Counted from the stretch's first letter, positions 47,649 through 60,374 are shown. The stretch is DNA of 64,000 bases from Siderastrea radians (GCA_964017195.1 OZ024889.1:60907858-60971857); one strand, 5' to 3'. Numbers and translations are program-made. The notes: a model not told the origin generated them from the letters alone.

Positions 47649-49190
47649 ATAGTAGGAAATGTGAGTTGTTCTCAAAAGCAGTTGAGAGAGGAAACTTTTT
47701 TATACTTAGGACTAGTTACGTAAAATAAATCAGTCATTAAATAAATATTTATTTCAACGCCGAGTCATCACTGGACTGAGGAGCACTACCAAACTAAGAT
47801 ATCCTCAGTGCCACTTTAAATATCGGGCGTGGTGGGGGTGTTGAAAGAGAGCAAACAATTGCATGGGTGTGGTTGAACATTTGTTCAATCCAGAAATGAC
47901 AATATATGAAAAGCTAGTCGCTTTCTTGATATCTTTATCAATCCATGACTCTTTGCAGGGGCGCTCAACGAATCTGTTCCTTCAAATATATGTTCTTGGG
48001 ACGACTTCCTGCTGGCTGGCAAATTATTTTTCTGTAGCTACTCTCCTGGGAAATAATCACTGAAGGTTTTTTCCTGGGAAAATTATTTCCCGCTGGAGAC
48101 GCCCTGGACTAAAAGATTGAAGCTTGCTGAGAGACTGGGTCGGGGCAGTAGCCGCTGACCGAACAAACTGCCTCTCCAGGAAACCGTTTCCCCCGAAAAA
48201 TTTTGGCGGTAGGTCGCGGTTACGTCCGTTTACGTCGGTTTATCGTTCGGTTCATTACGGATTCGTTCAAACAAAAGGTAGGCATGTATATCGCTTTGCT
48301 ATGTTTTATTCACGATCAGTTGTGTAACACTTGTGAAGCCCGGTGGCGGAAAGTAATACTCCAGTTGTTGTCTTGTTTCACTCAGAGGATCATGAATCGT
48401 GGCCATGCAGCCCAACTATCCAAGGCTGAAATATTAAACACCCAGCCTGCCACCACAAACATGATATTAAAGATGGCGTTTTTATTAAGCCATTAAAGCA
48501 GCTTATGCTTATATAGGTGAGCTTTCCAGTCACGTTTTAATTTTGTATTTCGCATTCATCTGATGATTATTTATAGTTGGCAATGAGTAAGACAAAATCC
48601 TAACTGTAGAATGGGAAATTTTAATATTTAAATATATATTTTCTGCATGTTAGATTGAAGATATGCAGGCATCCCTCGTAGGCCTTAAGCTCACACACAC
48701 CTGAGCTCAATTTTGAAAATTTTTATAACAAACAATAGGGCTTTTTATTTGTAAAATGTGGCTAACAGAGCTTTATTTCTATTGACAATTTTTTATGAAA
48801 CAGTATTTTACATAGCAATGAACCTCTGAGCACTTCATTTGAATATTTATGATGTTTAAATGGCCTCTCACTGCGGCAAACCGCCCTTGAATCCCTGTAC
48901 TGTATGCTTTCCCTACAATTGATAACTAGTGGCAACCGAAGAAATATTTCTTGTAAACAAATAACAAACCTGGACAGACAAAATAGAGAAACACATGCTT
49001 TATATGCCCTGCTCTTATTTTGTTGTAAATATATCGCAGCATAAATGCCTGTTAAGTGTCAGTAAGGGGAGATTTACTGTACAAACTATGTTTTTGTTTA
49101 AGTCCAACTCAAGATTAACATATGTTCCTTTTGTTAGGGTGTATCAAGCATGTAACAGCCAGCACTCACAAAAACGCAAGTGAACTTTTT
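47649..49190. other. Centre of inverted structure, left part
   Basis: Contains TTCCCTGCTGG/CTGGGAAA-type phrases near 48000-48090, mirrored weakly near 52520-52620. A short frame at 48124-48327 is not recognisable. No gene. Confidence 0.4.
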
Positions 49191-50790
49191 TGTTACTCCT
49201 TTTTTAACTCAAGTTGAGTTAGGCTTGTGATGACAGACACTTAGTGCTGGTAGTTTGTCCTTGTGACCCTTTCTCTTCCATTAGGTTAACTTAAGCTTGT
49301 GACGATGGACACTCATTGGTTGTTCGTTCATGTGACCCTTTCTCTTCCATTAGGTTGAGTTAGGCTTGTGATGACGGACACTCATTGGTTGTTCGTTCTT
49401 GTGACCCTTTCTCTTCCATTAGGTTGGGTTAGGCTTGTGACGACGGACACTCATTGGTTGTTCGTTCTTGTGACCCTTTCTCTTCCATTAGGTTGAGTTA
49501 GGCTTGTGACGACGGACACTCATTGGTTGTTCGTTCTTGTGACCCTTCCTCTTCCATTAGGTTGAGTTAGGCTTGTGACGACGGACACTCATTGGTTGTT
49601 CGTTCTTGTGACCCTTCCTCTTCCATTAGGTTGAGTTAGGCTTGTGGCGACGGACACTCATTGGTTGTTCGTTCTTGTGACCCTTTCTCTTCCATTAGGT
49701 TGAGTTAGCCTTGTGACGACGGATACTCATTGGCTGTTCGTTCTTGTGACCCTTTCTCTTCCATTAGGTTGAGTTAGGCTTGTGACGACGGACACTCATT
49801 GGTTGTTCGTTCTTGTGACCCTTTCTCTTCCATTAGGTTGGGTTAGGCTTGTGACGACGGACACTCATTGGTTGTTCGTTCTTGTGACCCTTTCTCTTCC
49901 ATTAGGTTGAGTTAGGCTTGTGACGACGGACACTCATTGGTTGTTCGTTCTTGTGACCCTTTCTCTTCCATTAGGTTGAGTTAGGCTTGTGACGACGGAC
50001 ACTCATTGGTTGTTCGCTCTTGTGACCATTTCTCTTCCATTAGGTTGAGTTAGGCTTGTGACGACGGACACTCATTGGTTGTTCGTTCTTGTGACCCTTT
50101 CTCTTCCATTAGGTTGAGTTAGGCTTGTGACGACGGACACTCATTGGCTGTTTGTTCTTGTGACCCTTTCTCTTCCATTAGGTTGAGTTAGGCTTGTGAC
50201 GACGGACACTCATTGGTTGTTCGTTCTTGTGACCCTTTCTCTTCCATTAGGTTGAGTTAGGCTTGTGACGACGGACACTCATTGGTTGTTCGTTCTTGTG
50301 ACTCTTTCTCTTCCATTAGGTTGAGTTAGGCTTGAGTTAGGCTTGTGACGACGGACACTCATTGGTTGTTCGTTCTTGTGACTCTTTCTCTTCCATTAGG
50401 TTGAGTTAGGCTTGTGATGACGGACACTCATTGGCTGTTTGTTCTTGTGACCCTTTCTCTTCCATTAGCTTGAGTTAGGCTTGTGACGACGGACACTCAT
50501 CGGTTGTTCGTTCTTGACCCTTTCTCTTCCATGAGGTTGAATTAGGCTTGTGACGACGGACACTCATTGGTTGTTCGTTCTTGTGACCCTTTCTCTTCCA
50601 TTAGCTTGAGTTAGGATTGTGACAACAGGCATTCATTAGTTGTTTGTTCAATGTTGTTGTGTCCCTTATTCTTGCATCAAGTTGAGTTATGCTTGTGATG
50701 ACAGGCATTCATTGGTTGTTTGTTGTTGTGTCCCTTATTCTTGCATCAAGTTGAATTACGCTTGTGAGAGTGGACACTCATTGGTACTTG
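49191..50790. repeat. 69-bp minisatellite, about 23 copies
   Basis: Unit GTTGAGTTAGGCTTGTGACG... (69 bp, period checked between 49491 and 49560), highly homogeneous in the middle, diverging at both ends where GTCCCTTATTCTTGCATCAA variants appear (50650-50770). One unit near 50325 has an extra 11-bp internal duplication. Every frame has stops on both strands, so it is not a protein repeat although 69 is a multiple of 3. Confidence 0.95.
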
Positions 50791-52787
50791 GATATTGTAA
50801 GCTATTATTTTCCCTCCAGATAAATTTGACGTTGGTGGCCATTGTTTGTATTGGTTTTCATTATTGAGTTGGTCTTTCTCTTCTGTAATGATTCAGGTGT
50901 ATCATTCAGCAATTTTTTTTTGCTCCTACATGTATGATTTGTCACTTTTTTCTATTACGGCATGTCACCCGTTATTCTTTTAAATTCCTCTTTCCTTTAC
51001 AATGAATGCTGTACAAGTCACAGATACACATGCAAGTTGGAATGTAACTGCTGATTTGCTTGTCAATGGAAGGTAAATTTTCAACAGAATAATAATGCAG
51101 TTTTCATTCTTATGAAGTTAAATACCTTTTCTAATTGTATTGTGTTGTTCCAGAAAATATCCATACTCCCCCCACATAGGGTTTTTTGGGTTTGAACCCC
51201 CTACCCCTCTGGAAATTCCAGTTTAGGCTGATACCTTCCTTTAAAGATTTTGGCCTTTGAGACCCCCCTCCCTGTCGGAATTTCCAATGAACTTCTGTGA
51301 TGGAAGTACTGATATTTTCTGGACCCACACATTGATACAGTTGAATGTGTCAAAAGGGTGCAATTTCACTTTCAAAGTCAAAAGCTTTTATGCTGTGGAC
51401 TTATTTAATAGTGAAAGTTCTTTTACAAAATTCATTGCCTAATCATGAAAAAAAGAAATCCGGCTGTACAGGATATGACTAAATTCATATTGTAAAAGTG
51501 AGCCCAAAAGCACTTTTTACACAGGCATTAAGTCATCCTGCACATACAGTGTATTTCTTGTTGGTAATTTGTATTGTTATTTGTTTATGATTATTTCAGT
51601 GGAGTGCCTGTGAACTAGCTATATTAGCTAAGTGCACTTTTGCTCTAAATAATAGCATTTACCATTTTCTACCTTTTTTTACTGTTTACATTCTGTAAAA
51701 AATGTCCCACATGGAATCTTGTTCAAATTCCCTGATGAAGTCTGTAGTTATCAGACAAAGGTGGTTGGAGAATAAAACTTGGTATGGGCATGGATACTTT
51801 CAGGAACCACACATTCATCAAGAAAAAAGTAATTTCATCTGTTCTCTTTGGGTGTAAGTGATAATGGAGACCAATTAGGTGCCTCACTAGGGGACATACA
51901 TGTACTAACATGAGTTGAAATGTCAGCTTTTCATGGGTAGTCTGCACACTGTCTGTGTGGTGTGTTAACCTGTAGAGGCTTAATATAATGCGGGCTGGGG
52001 AATTTACAAGACTCTAGAAAGGGTTGTCAGTTATCTCCAAAGGTTTGAACTGTTAAATCCTTTAACCTTAGCATTAACCAGCATGTAATGTCTCCATACC
52101 ATACAGGTGTATTACTACAGTTGAATCTCTGCTTGTGGGCACCTGCTATATATAATAAGCAAACAGCTCCTGTCAACAGACACAAAACTGTAGTCACGGG
52201 GATTTCCCCACTGAAACTCTAAATTCTACTGGCATGATCTCCTGCAGGTAGACACCTCTTTCAATATCTGAAAGAGCTAAAATAACTTCCCTTATGCTGA
52301 CAAACATCTTTAATCTTGGACTCAAATAACAGTATTCACAATTATTGCTTGTAAAATCAATTTGCACTACAAGAAGGTTGAGCGCTCTTTTCGCTTCCCG
52401 AATGGCTAATGTGCTGGGGGTGTGACAATACTTACTCAATTAAATAATTAATTAATAATTAATTAATTAATTTATTTATTTATTTATTTTGACAATATTT
52501 ATTATTACTGGCTAGGAGATATGAGAAACCAATTCTGCTGGCTGGGAAACCTACTATGAACAAGTTGCTGGGAAAAAGGAACAGATAAATTTTTCCCAGC
52601 AATGCAGAAAAACACTCGAAAATGCCTTAGACAGCTTTTTTTCTTGTCATATTGAATAGAACAATGCATTTTTCCAAAATTGTTCGTTGAGTGCCCCTGT
52701 CTTTGACCATACTGCGTTTTCTAATAAACGCAATGACATTTTTCTACATTGTCAAAGGAAGTTGACCAGCATTAGTTCTTCACCAAA
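50791..52787. other. Centre of inverted structure, right part
   Basis: Contains one MITE (51150-51322), an AT-rich TTAATTAATTTATTTATTT tract at 52440-52490, and otherwise unremarkable AT-rich sequence. No gene. Confidence 0.45.
51150..51322. mobile_element. 173-bp MITE
   Basis: Perfect 12-bp terminal inverted repeat CCAGAAAATATC (51150-51161 and 51311-51322). The interior has GGGTTTGAACCCCC and GGAAATTCC phrases. No coding capacity. Confidence 0.75.
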
Positions 52788-53720
52788 TTGGCTAGGGCAA
52801 TAAAACCGAGTCGCAAAGATCCTAAAGGTTCCCGTCAAGATGCTCTGTTTGTTTGCCAGGAGCCAGGATGTTTCTGTGAGTTCTCCACATCAGAGGGACT
52901 TGAAGACCACATTCACTTCGGGCAGCACGACAAGACAGCAACATCAGAAGGTCTGTATGAAAGACGTGACTTGGCATCCACGTTTTCATCACTGGCACTA
53001 GAATCCAAGCTATCAGTAGTAAAGTTTTATACGGGAGGCTCCGCCCCTAGGCTCAAACCCTTACCCTTTTTAAAATATACCAGTTTTTTTTACCCAAATG
53101 GCACCCCTTTCATAACCCAGAGTAAGAATGTAGCCCTTTCTTACACACATGTTTATACCTCAAGGATAAGCCAAAACAGTAGAATACCCTATTGTCGCAA
53201 CGTTTGTGTTTGGGCGTTCAGTCGCCCTGGGTCGGTTACTAAAGGCCCTCAACTTTCGTGCGTTTCGTGTTGTTTATACTCAACTAGCTTTAGCTGCTGC
53301 CTCTTTTACTTAGCAGCACATTTTGGTGACCCTTAATATACGTAATATACTAAGATAACGATTTTTCCAATCTTTCACTGTGCTGCAGGCTCAAAAAAGT
53401 CGCTCCTTTCGGGCGGAGCCTCCCCGTATACTCCACTATAGGAAGCGCCCCCCGGGGGCAACAGAATTGGAAAGTGTTCAAGAAGTAACAAAAAACGAAT
53501 TGTGTGACATGGGCTGGATACTTCAGAAACTAGAAGGGGAAGGATCGAGGTGTTTAGAGAAGGTAAAGACTACCCTACAATGCGATTTGATATTGGCGAG
53601 GAAAGACTCCGAAAAGCTGAGTTAGTACAGGTGGCAGCGGACATGAGAAAGGCCAGAGAAACAGTTGGAGGGAGAGGATTTGAGACTGAGAAGTGAATGG
53701 CTGACAAAGGCTCAGGTGTA
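52788..53720 (+). pseudogene. C2H2 zinc-finger protein fragment split by a MITE
   Basis: The left half (52788-53028) encodes a single C2H2-like finger: CQEPGCFCEF with HIHFGQH, then SEGLYERRD and FSSLALESK. At SVVK the frame enters a MITE (53029-53441). After it, about 53441-53700 resumes as TIGSAPPGATELESVQEV, ELCDMGWILQKLEGEGSR, then, with a frame change, MRFDIGEERLRK and VQVAADMRKARE. The first visible codon is TTG; no ATG start is seen. The two halves look like one protein of unknown function. It lies inside the inverted structure and might be a captured or carried gene. Confidence 0.6.
53029..53441. mobile_element. MITE inserted in the zinc-finger fragment
   Basis: Ends TATACGGGAGGCTCCGCCC and GGGCGGAGCCTCCCCGTATA are inverted. 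A related copy with CGGGGCGGAGCCTCCTCGTATA lies at about 60555-60907. The target duplication is not clear. Confidence 0.7.
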
Positions 53721-54662
53721 ACTGACGTTTTTTTTTTTAAAGATTGACATCAAGCCGAAGACTATGAGTATTACATGAATTTGATAAAGGATGAAAGCCT
53801 CCTGGAAGATGGATTAAAGTACCTATAGATGAGAAGGAAAGGCAGAATACTATAGATGAGGTTGTAAGCCGCCAGATGGGACTCAGTCACCCAATAACTT
53901 TTGATGGTTATGACATGTGCGAGCAAGTCAGGCTCAACACGTTTTCTAAAGTCAACGTCACCATGCTTAAGGCCACGCATTCGCATTTTGAACTTCCCTA
54001 TAAAACCAGCGAAGTGAAGACCTTTTTTTAAATAAGCCAAGAAACATGGATGAAGAATGTTCTTGTTTTAAGGAGAGAACTGTCTGCAGTGTAAATGAGT
54101 GTTTTGGAAGTTATGTCATTTGCGACACTTAGGCCTTGAACTACAGGACCTATAGAAATTTGCTCTGATCAGGATCAGATCTTTCGTGTTGAGGTACGCT
54201 TTCTTCACGATCATAGAAAGCATGCTATGTCGACAGCCTACTGCACTAACGAAACCTTGCTAAAAACTGTCATGTAGATGTCCGGAAAGGCCTTTGTTAA
54301 GGGTCTCCATTGTCAGTGTAGGGTTATTCCTTTCCATAAATTAAACCCGCATGCGCTTATAGATATCTACCATGTCGCACTTTGTATTCTATCTGCGGTA
54401 CTTTCAGGCTAGAAAAAATGACACTGCGTTTACTAGAAAACGCACTGTGGTCAAACTTGTCAAAAAAGCGTCTAGCTTTTCATTTATTGTCATTTCCGAA
54501 TTGAATAAATTTTAAGCCACACCTATCCAATTGTTGGCTCGTCTAGTCGTTGATTATTTTCTATGGCTGGTTTTGTTTCGCTTCCACCTACAGTCTTCAA
54601 AATGATTTATTTGTTACTATAAAAGAAGATATCTCTTTCAACACCCCCACCTCGTTTTCTCT
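53721..54662. other. Gene-free stretch before the right arm
   Basis: No convincing gene. 53771-54040 has a minus-strand frame of 89 codons without recognisable motifs. Confidence 0.4.
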
Positions 54663-56084
54663 CTGAAACGATTTTAATTCATAGTTGACTTTGTACTGTG
54701 CGTTGTCACGCATTTCTCTTTATGATATAGACAAGAGTGTTTTAGTAGAAAATAGACCACTCGTAAAGTTCACACGAAACTACATCCGCGATTCTTGTGG
54801 CGTATTTTCCATATCCTCACTGGTGAGGATATCGATGACGTCATTTCCCTCTCTTACACTGTTGTTTGTGCAATATTACTCTTCTCTATAAAATAAAAAG
54901 AAAATTACACGGTGGCTTGAATATATGAATGTTACCACTCGAGAATAAGATTCATATCTTCGCGCAGCCATGTAATATCCTCCATATATTTTGCGTGAAC
55001 GCCGATGCGCCCCGTCACGCTCGCCCTTTTTTTTACACAATTGCGAGATGAAAACTCTTCACCACTTTCCGTAAATTGTCATAAAGTGCACAGGGTCTAA
55101 AGCGCAAAGGATTTTTTTAATTTCTATTTTCGCCTGCTACTAAAAGTTAGTCTTGCGACATTGATAAGTTTGTGTGACAAATTGTGACGTAAGCAAACTC
55201 CAAGAATCTTGTCTGGTTCTGAGATCAGTGATTCTAACTGCTCCGAACTCCACAATTTCTCGACAATTTCTACTCAAAAGAAGATTCCTACAGTCCATTA
55301 CCGAACGACTAGACCCAAACTCAGGCGACTTAGTCGAAATAATTTCATTTCATGTTCTGGCGGGCTTCCCAGGTGAGTCTGCACTACTAGAACGATTTTA
55401 CTTGCAACTTTTCAAATTATATTTTTTCTGCCTCGACCGCGTCCAAGTTGCAGGAGGTGTTGAACAGTCTAAATTAATTGTTAGAGTTCAACTATATAAC
55501 TTCTTTTCTTTTTCTAGGGATCTTGAAAATGTTTTTTATTCCTTTATACCGGAGCAGAAATTTGGATCAACTACGATACCCGATGTTGTTTACTTTGTCG
55601 AGCGTCAACTTAACGCAACTTTCATCCTGTTCTGGATCAATATTGGATGTACGACCATTAAAGGAAGCTTAATAGTCATTTATTTTGGTGGACAGTAACG
55701 GCTTAGGATCCCTGAAAAATGTATTTTTGCCAAGTTCTAGGGTTATGTAAGTGACCTTTGACACGAGCGATATTTATGTTAACACGCTGTCAACGTCGGA
55801 GTTCTAACCTGTTTTCGCTTGTGATCCAGGGAGATACCCGCACGTTTGAGCTTACAAATGGATTAAATAAGGTAAGAACTTTGGTGTGATGTTGTTTTTT
55901 AACCCAACTTAGGCCGCAAACGATGCGAAATTGTTTCTTGTATTTGGCCTATTTTTGGGATCTCATTATAGGCTTCAGAGTAGGTTGTCTTTAACTTTAC
56001 CTGGCGTGCTCAAAAATTTATCAACTTTTTCCACATTTTGTCTGTGAACTTGGTCGGTCTACCTTAAGGGTAGCTCTTAAGGGT

Positions 56085-56764
56085 GCGTTTCGTTGGGAAT
56101 ATCCAAATCCGGATTCTTGTATGCAAAAACGGATTTTGCGTTTCTTTACCTAAATCCGAAAATGGATTAATCACGGATTAGTGATCTGAAGAATCCACGA
56201 TCCGAGTGGATACATCAGATCAAATCTAAATCCGGATTTTTAGGATTCATGATCCGTGCGTTTCTCTGGGGAACATATCCGAAAATAGTACATTCGTCAA
56301 GCGGTCTTCCATACAAGTTTACTGGTCTCGCCATATTTTCTCTCGATCTTGCGTGACACAACACTGGATCGTGAAAAAGAAAATTCAGGCGATTATTCCG
56401 TTCCGTATATTTGAAAAGTTTTCTCCAAAAGTACAGACAGAAGCATTGACACGTCAGGATAACTTCATTTGTGTACCATTTCTGTAATTCAGGGACCAGA
56501 TTTTGCTAATTGTGAACGCAAAAAGCGAGTTCAGTTGAACTACTGCAGAAACTGTAATGTTTATAAATTATTTGTATTCCATTGTAGTTCAATTCTAGCG
56601 CAATACGAGAGAAATATCGTTCTGATATATACATTGCGTGCCTCCGGTCTGTCTTGTCATGACAAAATGATCCTTTTTCGGATTTTGCGTTTCTTTGGTG
56701 TCGAAGAATCCATATGATCTGGGATCACAAATCCGTTTTCGGATTCTCCCAAAGAAACGCACCC
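56085..56764. mobile_element. hAT-like TIR element inserted in the right arm
   Basis: Ends AAGGGTGCGTTTCGTTGGGAA and TTCTCCCAAAGAAACGCACCCT are inverted. Subterminal AATCCG/CGGATT words repeat many times. The left arm (about 46245, GCTAGTAACTAAGG) has the unoccupied counterpart. A GGGTGCGTTT terminus suggests hAT; the target duplication is not certain. About 680 bp, no transposase. Confidence 0.65.
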
Positions 56765-57049
56765 TAGTTACTAGGTTAGAGCAAAATTTCGTAAGCTGCA
56801 TTTAATTGGCCGTAGCGCGCCTCTCAAAATCCATAAATTTCAGCCTTTCGATCACCGCCGGAAACCCCGTTGCGGGTAAAATTGGTTTTCGGCTTGTAGC
56901 AAAGCAAAAATAAAGAATTGGAAAATAAATAAAGTGGTTTTGATACATGCGTACCAAACCCTTTTCACAAACAAAAAATAGAGGAAAACTTTCTTTGGTG
57001 GCGAAATCGAGTGGACCGCTTTTAGCGAGAGCGCCACTTAACTCTCTTA

Positions 57050-57198
57050 AATGTTCGGTGACCCCAGATTTTGTTTTGATAGATCACTTTTTTTATCGAT
57101 TATCCCATCCATACCGGATGGCTAATTGCTGCCCAACAGGCGTTGTTTTCTTTTTTTTTCGTGCCAGTTAATAGAAGTAATTATTGGAACTGACGTAA
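57050..57198. other. Junction, with partial copy of 58386-58470
   Basis: CATACCGGATGGCTAATTGCTGCCCAACAGGCG and on matches 58380-58470, i.e. an extra fragment of the downstream tandem unit sits at the end of the inverted structure. Confidence 0.55.
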
Positions 57199-59300
57199 GG
57201 GTTTAAGGGTTTCGCATCATACGAAACCTTCGCTGATGCGCACGTTGCATTGTGGTTGGCAGAGAGTTTTAATGTCCTGAAGAGATTATCGCCGCAGGCA
57301 TTTAATCAAGGAAGTAAGATTATTTGGCTTTGATTTTAAATGGCAGCAAGTTTAAATGAGAGTTTTCGGCTCGCTGTTAATTCTAGAACAAATGATTGTT
57401 CACCAGACTGATTCCCTCTCAGGATCGCTGAGAGAGAGCACATTTGTTTCTATTTTCTGCAAATAGTTGATCGTCCTAGCGGATGAGATCGATCGACATA
57501 CGAAAGGAGAAGTTAAAGTGACTCAAATGGCTCCTGAATTTCCACACTGTCAGTTCTTGAGCTAGAAATCCTTTTCTTCTTGTGTTCTGGATCACCAGTC
57601 TCTGCTCGCTTTTGTTTCAAGGCTAACTGATTGCCTTTTAGTAGTGAAAGCTAGGACCAATAAACCTGTACAGTAGCTTAAGGCCTCACTCGAATAATTA
57701 TAAGCTAACTGACTGGTTTATCACTTACAGTTCTTGTATCTTTTGCCTGCACGATACCAACAGTCAATTAAGGCAACGTATCAGACTTCTCATAATTAAT
57801 TGGTCTCTGTCTCTTACGTCGGCGTACGCGTCAAGGCTTACTATTGGAAAACCAACTCTTGTACTTACTATAAGTATCTCTGGGCCACGCCATTGCAGTC
57901 GCTAATTCGAGCAGCAGTGTTTGGCAAATGGCTGCCCGTAGAAGAAAAGACTTCCGCATCCCTAGCCTGGAGATTTGAGCAAAAGTACTTGGTTGTAGAA
58001 GCTGTGTACTTGCGATAGCCGTTGCATGCAACTAAGTCTTGAGGAAGTGTAGATAATCGTTTACGGTAATAGATTAATGATTCCTGACCAATCATACGTT
58101 TTGTTTTTGTATGATTTGTTATTAATATTTCTCTCGCACTGTTTAATCAAAGTAGCTATTTTACTAAAGTTAGATATTGAAACTAAGAGCTTGAGTAACT
58201 GATCAAACCTGCAAACTATAAAATTAAATACAGATGTAAATGCTGGTGCATTTTGACCAGAATCAGAAGTAAAAGTAAGTAAAAATGGAATTTTAAAGGT
58301 ATGTACCAAAAGACTATTTGATTTCGAGCGTGGTTGATGCTAAGTCGAAATGTATTCATGGAGTGTAACCATGCAGAAGGATTGATACCGGATGGCTAAT
58401 TGCTGCCCAACAGGCGTTGTTTTCTTTTTTTTTCGTGCCAGTTAATAGAAGTAATTATTGGAACTGACGTAAAGAAACTGAAATTAACGGATGTGCCAGT
58501 GAAAACAAGGCTGCTGTTAAAACAGCTGAGGCACTTTAATGAGAATCGCTTTCTTTGGCTCCTTCAGGACGGAATTGAATATACATCCCGTAAGATTGAA
58601 CCAAGAGAGCACTGTCTCTGTTCTATTCTCTCGCATTGTTTAATCGAAGTAGCTATTTTAGGAAATTTAGAGATAAGAACTTGAGTAACTGATTAAACCT
58701 GCAAAACTATAAAATTGAATACAGATGTAAATGCTGGTGCATTTTTGACCAGAATCAGGGCCTTTTTCAACCGAATTAAAAATGGAATCTTAAAGGTCTG
58801 TACCAAAAAGACTATTTTGAGCGTGGTTGATGCTAAGTCGAAATGTATCCACGAAGTGTAACCTTGCAGAAGAATTCAAACCGTGATGGCTAATTGCTGC
58901 CCAACAGGCGCTGCTTTCATTTGTTTCGTGCCGCTTAATAGAAGTAATTATTGGAAATGACGCAAAGAAACTGAAATTAACGGATGTGCCAGTCAAAACA
59001 AGACGGTTGTAAAACAGCTGAGGCACTTTAATGAGAATCGCTTTCTTTTTGGTTCCCTCAGGACGGAATTGAATATACATCCCGTGAGATTGAACCAAGA
59101 GACCACTGTCTCTGTTCTATTTAACGCAGTTTAGAATCCGAGTTTTTAGCGAGAACAGTAATCACTTTAGAATTTTGTGTATTCAAATGATCTTCAACTA
59201 AGTTACAGAATACCTGAAGCCTTAGAAAAGGCTGGGATTTTTTCTTGGTGCTGGCATTGCTTATTGGGTGGTGATGTAATGGTCAAATTATAGGCCATAC
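57199..59300. repeat. Segmental duplication block with internal tandem doubling
   Basis: Matches 2757-4330. A unit of about 500 bp is doubled: about 58130-58627 and 58628-59125, both containing GCTAATTGCTGCCCAACAGGCG and AAACAGCTGAGGCACTTTAA. The first unit keeps a plus-strand frame (58400-58684) with VPVKTRLLLKQLRHFNENRF and EYTSRKIEPREHC that looks coding-like but matches nothing I recognise. Confidence 0.6.
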
Positions 59301-60374
59301 AGACGCCACCTAAGCAAAACCTCTTTTCTTTTTGCAGACAAGACAGTGGTCAACAGTGGTTGAATATTTTTTACTCTTCAAGATTACTGTGAGATTAACT
59401 GTCCCTACAAGTGTCATTATTTAAATGGCAAGAAGCAACGTGAGCTATACCAAGGTTAATAATTCGCTTAAAAAGGTAAATGTAATAAAAATTTATCTCC
59501 TACAAAAAATGGAATATATTTTACATTTCTTTTAGCGACACACTGGTTCTGAACACAATCTCAAGATGTTATTCTGTCGACCAGGGGCAATTTACTCAGA
59601 TTCACTGTCCTGTTGGTTGACCCACTTTGTCTCTGAGTCCCCCAAATGATTATAAAATCTAATGTTAGGCAAGTTTACAAATTATTCGCCGAAGCTGGAT
59701 AAAAAGACAATGAAGAATATAAACCAGACAGTTCGGCTGCTATATACTGTAAGACTCGCTCGACTGAAGCGACTCGAAAATTGTGGGAACGTGGAGTTAG
59801 CAGCCCGTTGAAAAATGGCAAGTGATTTCAGTGTTTATGGTACCTGTTTGAGTTGATATTTCCCACCCATTTTCATGTTTATTTGGGTCTTGTAAAAAAA
59901 AAATTCACATGGACGTCTGAACCCATTTCCATAAAAAAAACTGAATGTCGATAAATGTCTATGAATGAGCTAATGTCAATAAATGTATAATGAAACACTC
60001 TTCCGAAAGCATCGTTGAATTTTTACTGGTTACGCATTAATACGCACAATATAATTGACAGGTAATAGAACTGCATGCTTGCCCAAGTTGGAAAATTGCA
60101 TCAAAAAATTCATCTGACTGCCAAATTGGACTCGGTCGAATTTGGCAGTCCTCGGATTTTTTGTCTTTTAATTAATTATTTCCAACTTGGACAGTTTATC
60201 ACTGCCAATCAGAAGGAGGTTCACGAGTGTACAGGTCAATGAACCATGGCCGCTTACATTATGTATTACTTATGAGAGCTTTTAACTACAAGAAAGGAAG
60301 CGGAGAGGTTAATTGACAATTCAAACGGGGCTTCGCAGTGCTGGCCGTAACTAGAACTGGTCGCTTTCCAGAGT
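59301..60374. repeat. Spacer and duplicated block
   Basis: 59301-59764 is spacer without a gene. 59765-60250 matches 12055-12643 and 60268-60374 matches 14925-15030, with no trace of the 12648-14811 element between them, i.e. the empty site. Confidence 0.65.

Larger units (their letters stand above)
45963..57049. mobile_element. 11-kb inverted-repeat structure (giant foldback element?)
   Basis: Left arm 45963-47648 and right arm 54663-57049 are inverted copies of about 1.7 kb, once a 0.68-kb insertion in the right arm is discounted. Examples: ATGTTGTTTACTTCG-type words at 46720 and 55590; TATATCATAAAGAGAAATGC at 47580 and its complement at 54715. The 7-kb centre holds a 69-bp minisatellite, MITEs and a zinc-finger gene fragment. 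Weaker inverted similarity continues inwards (GGGGCGCTCAACGAA near 47957, its complement near 52685). The left end starts near a TTAA-derived site and resembles the terminus of the foldback element at 12648 (both have CTGCGCATMC words). No transposase was found. True ends and target duplication are not established. Confidence 0.6.

Noticed and set aside
49191..50790. CRISPR-like array
   Set aside because: The repeat is a continuous 69-bp tandem unit without unique spacers, in a eukaryotic genome.
49191..50790. Repeat-protein gene with 23-residue units
   Set aside because: All six frames of the unit contain a stop codon.
55174..55698. A 174-codon protein gene in the right arm
   Set aside because: The frame is not kept in the inverted left arm and has no recognisable motif; it is likely incidental.
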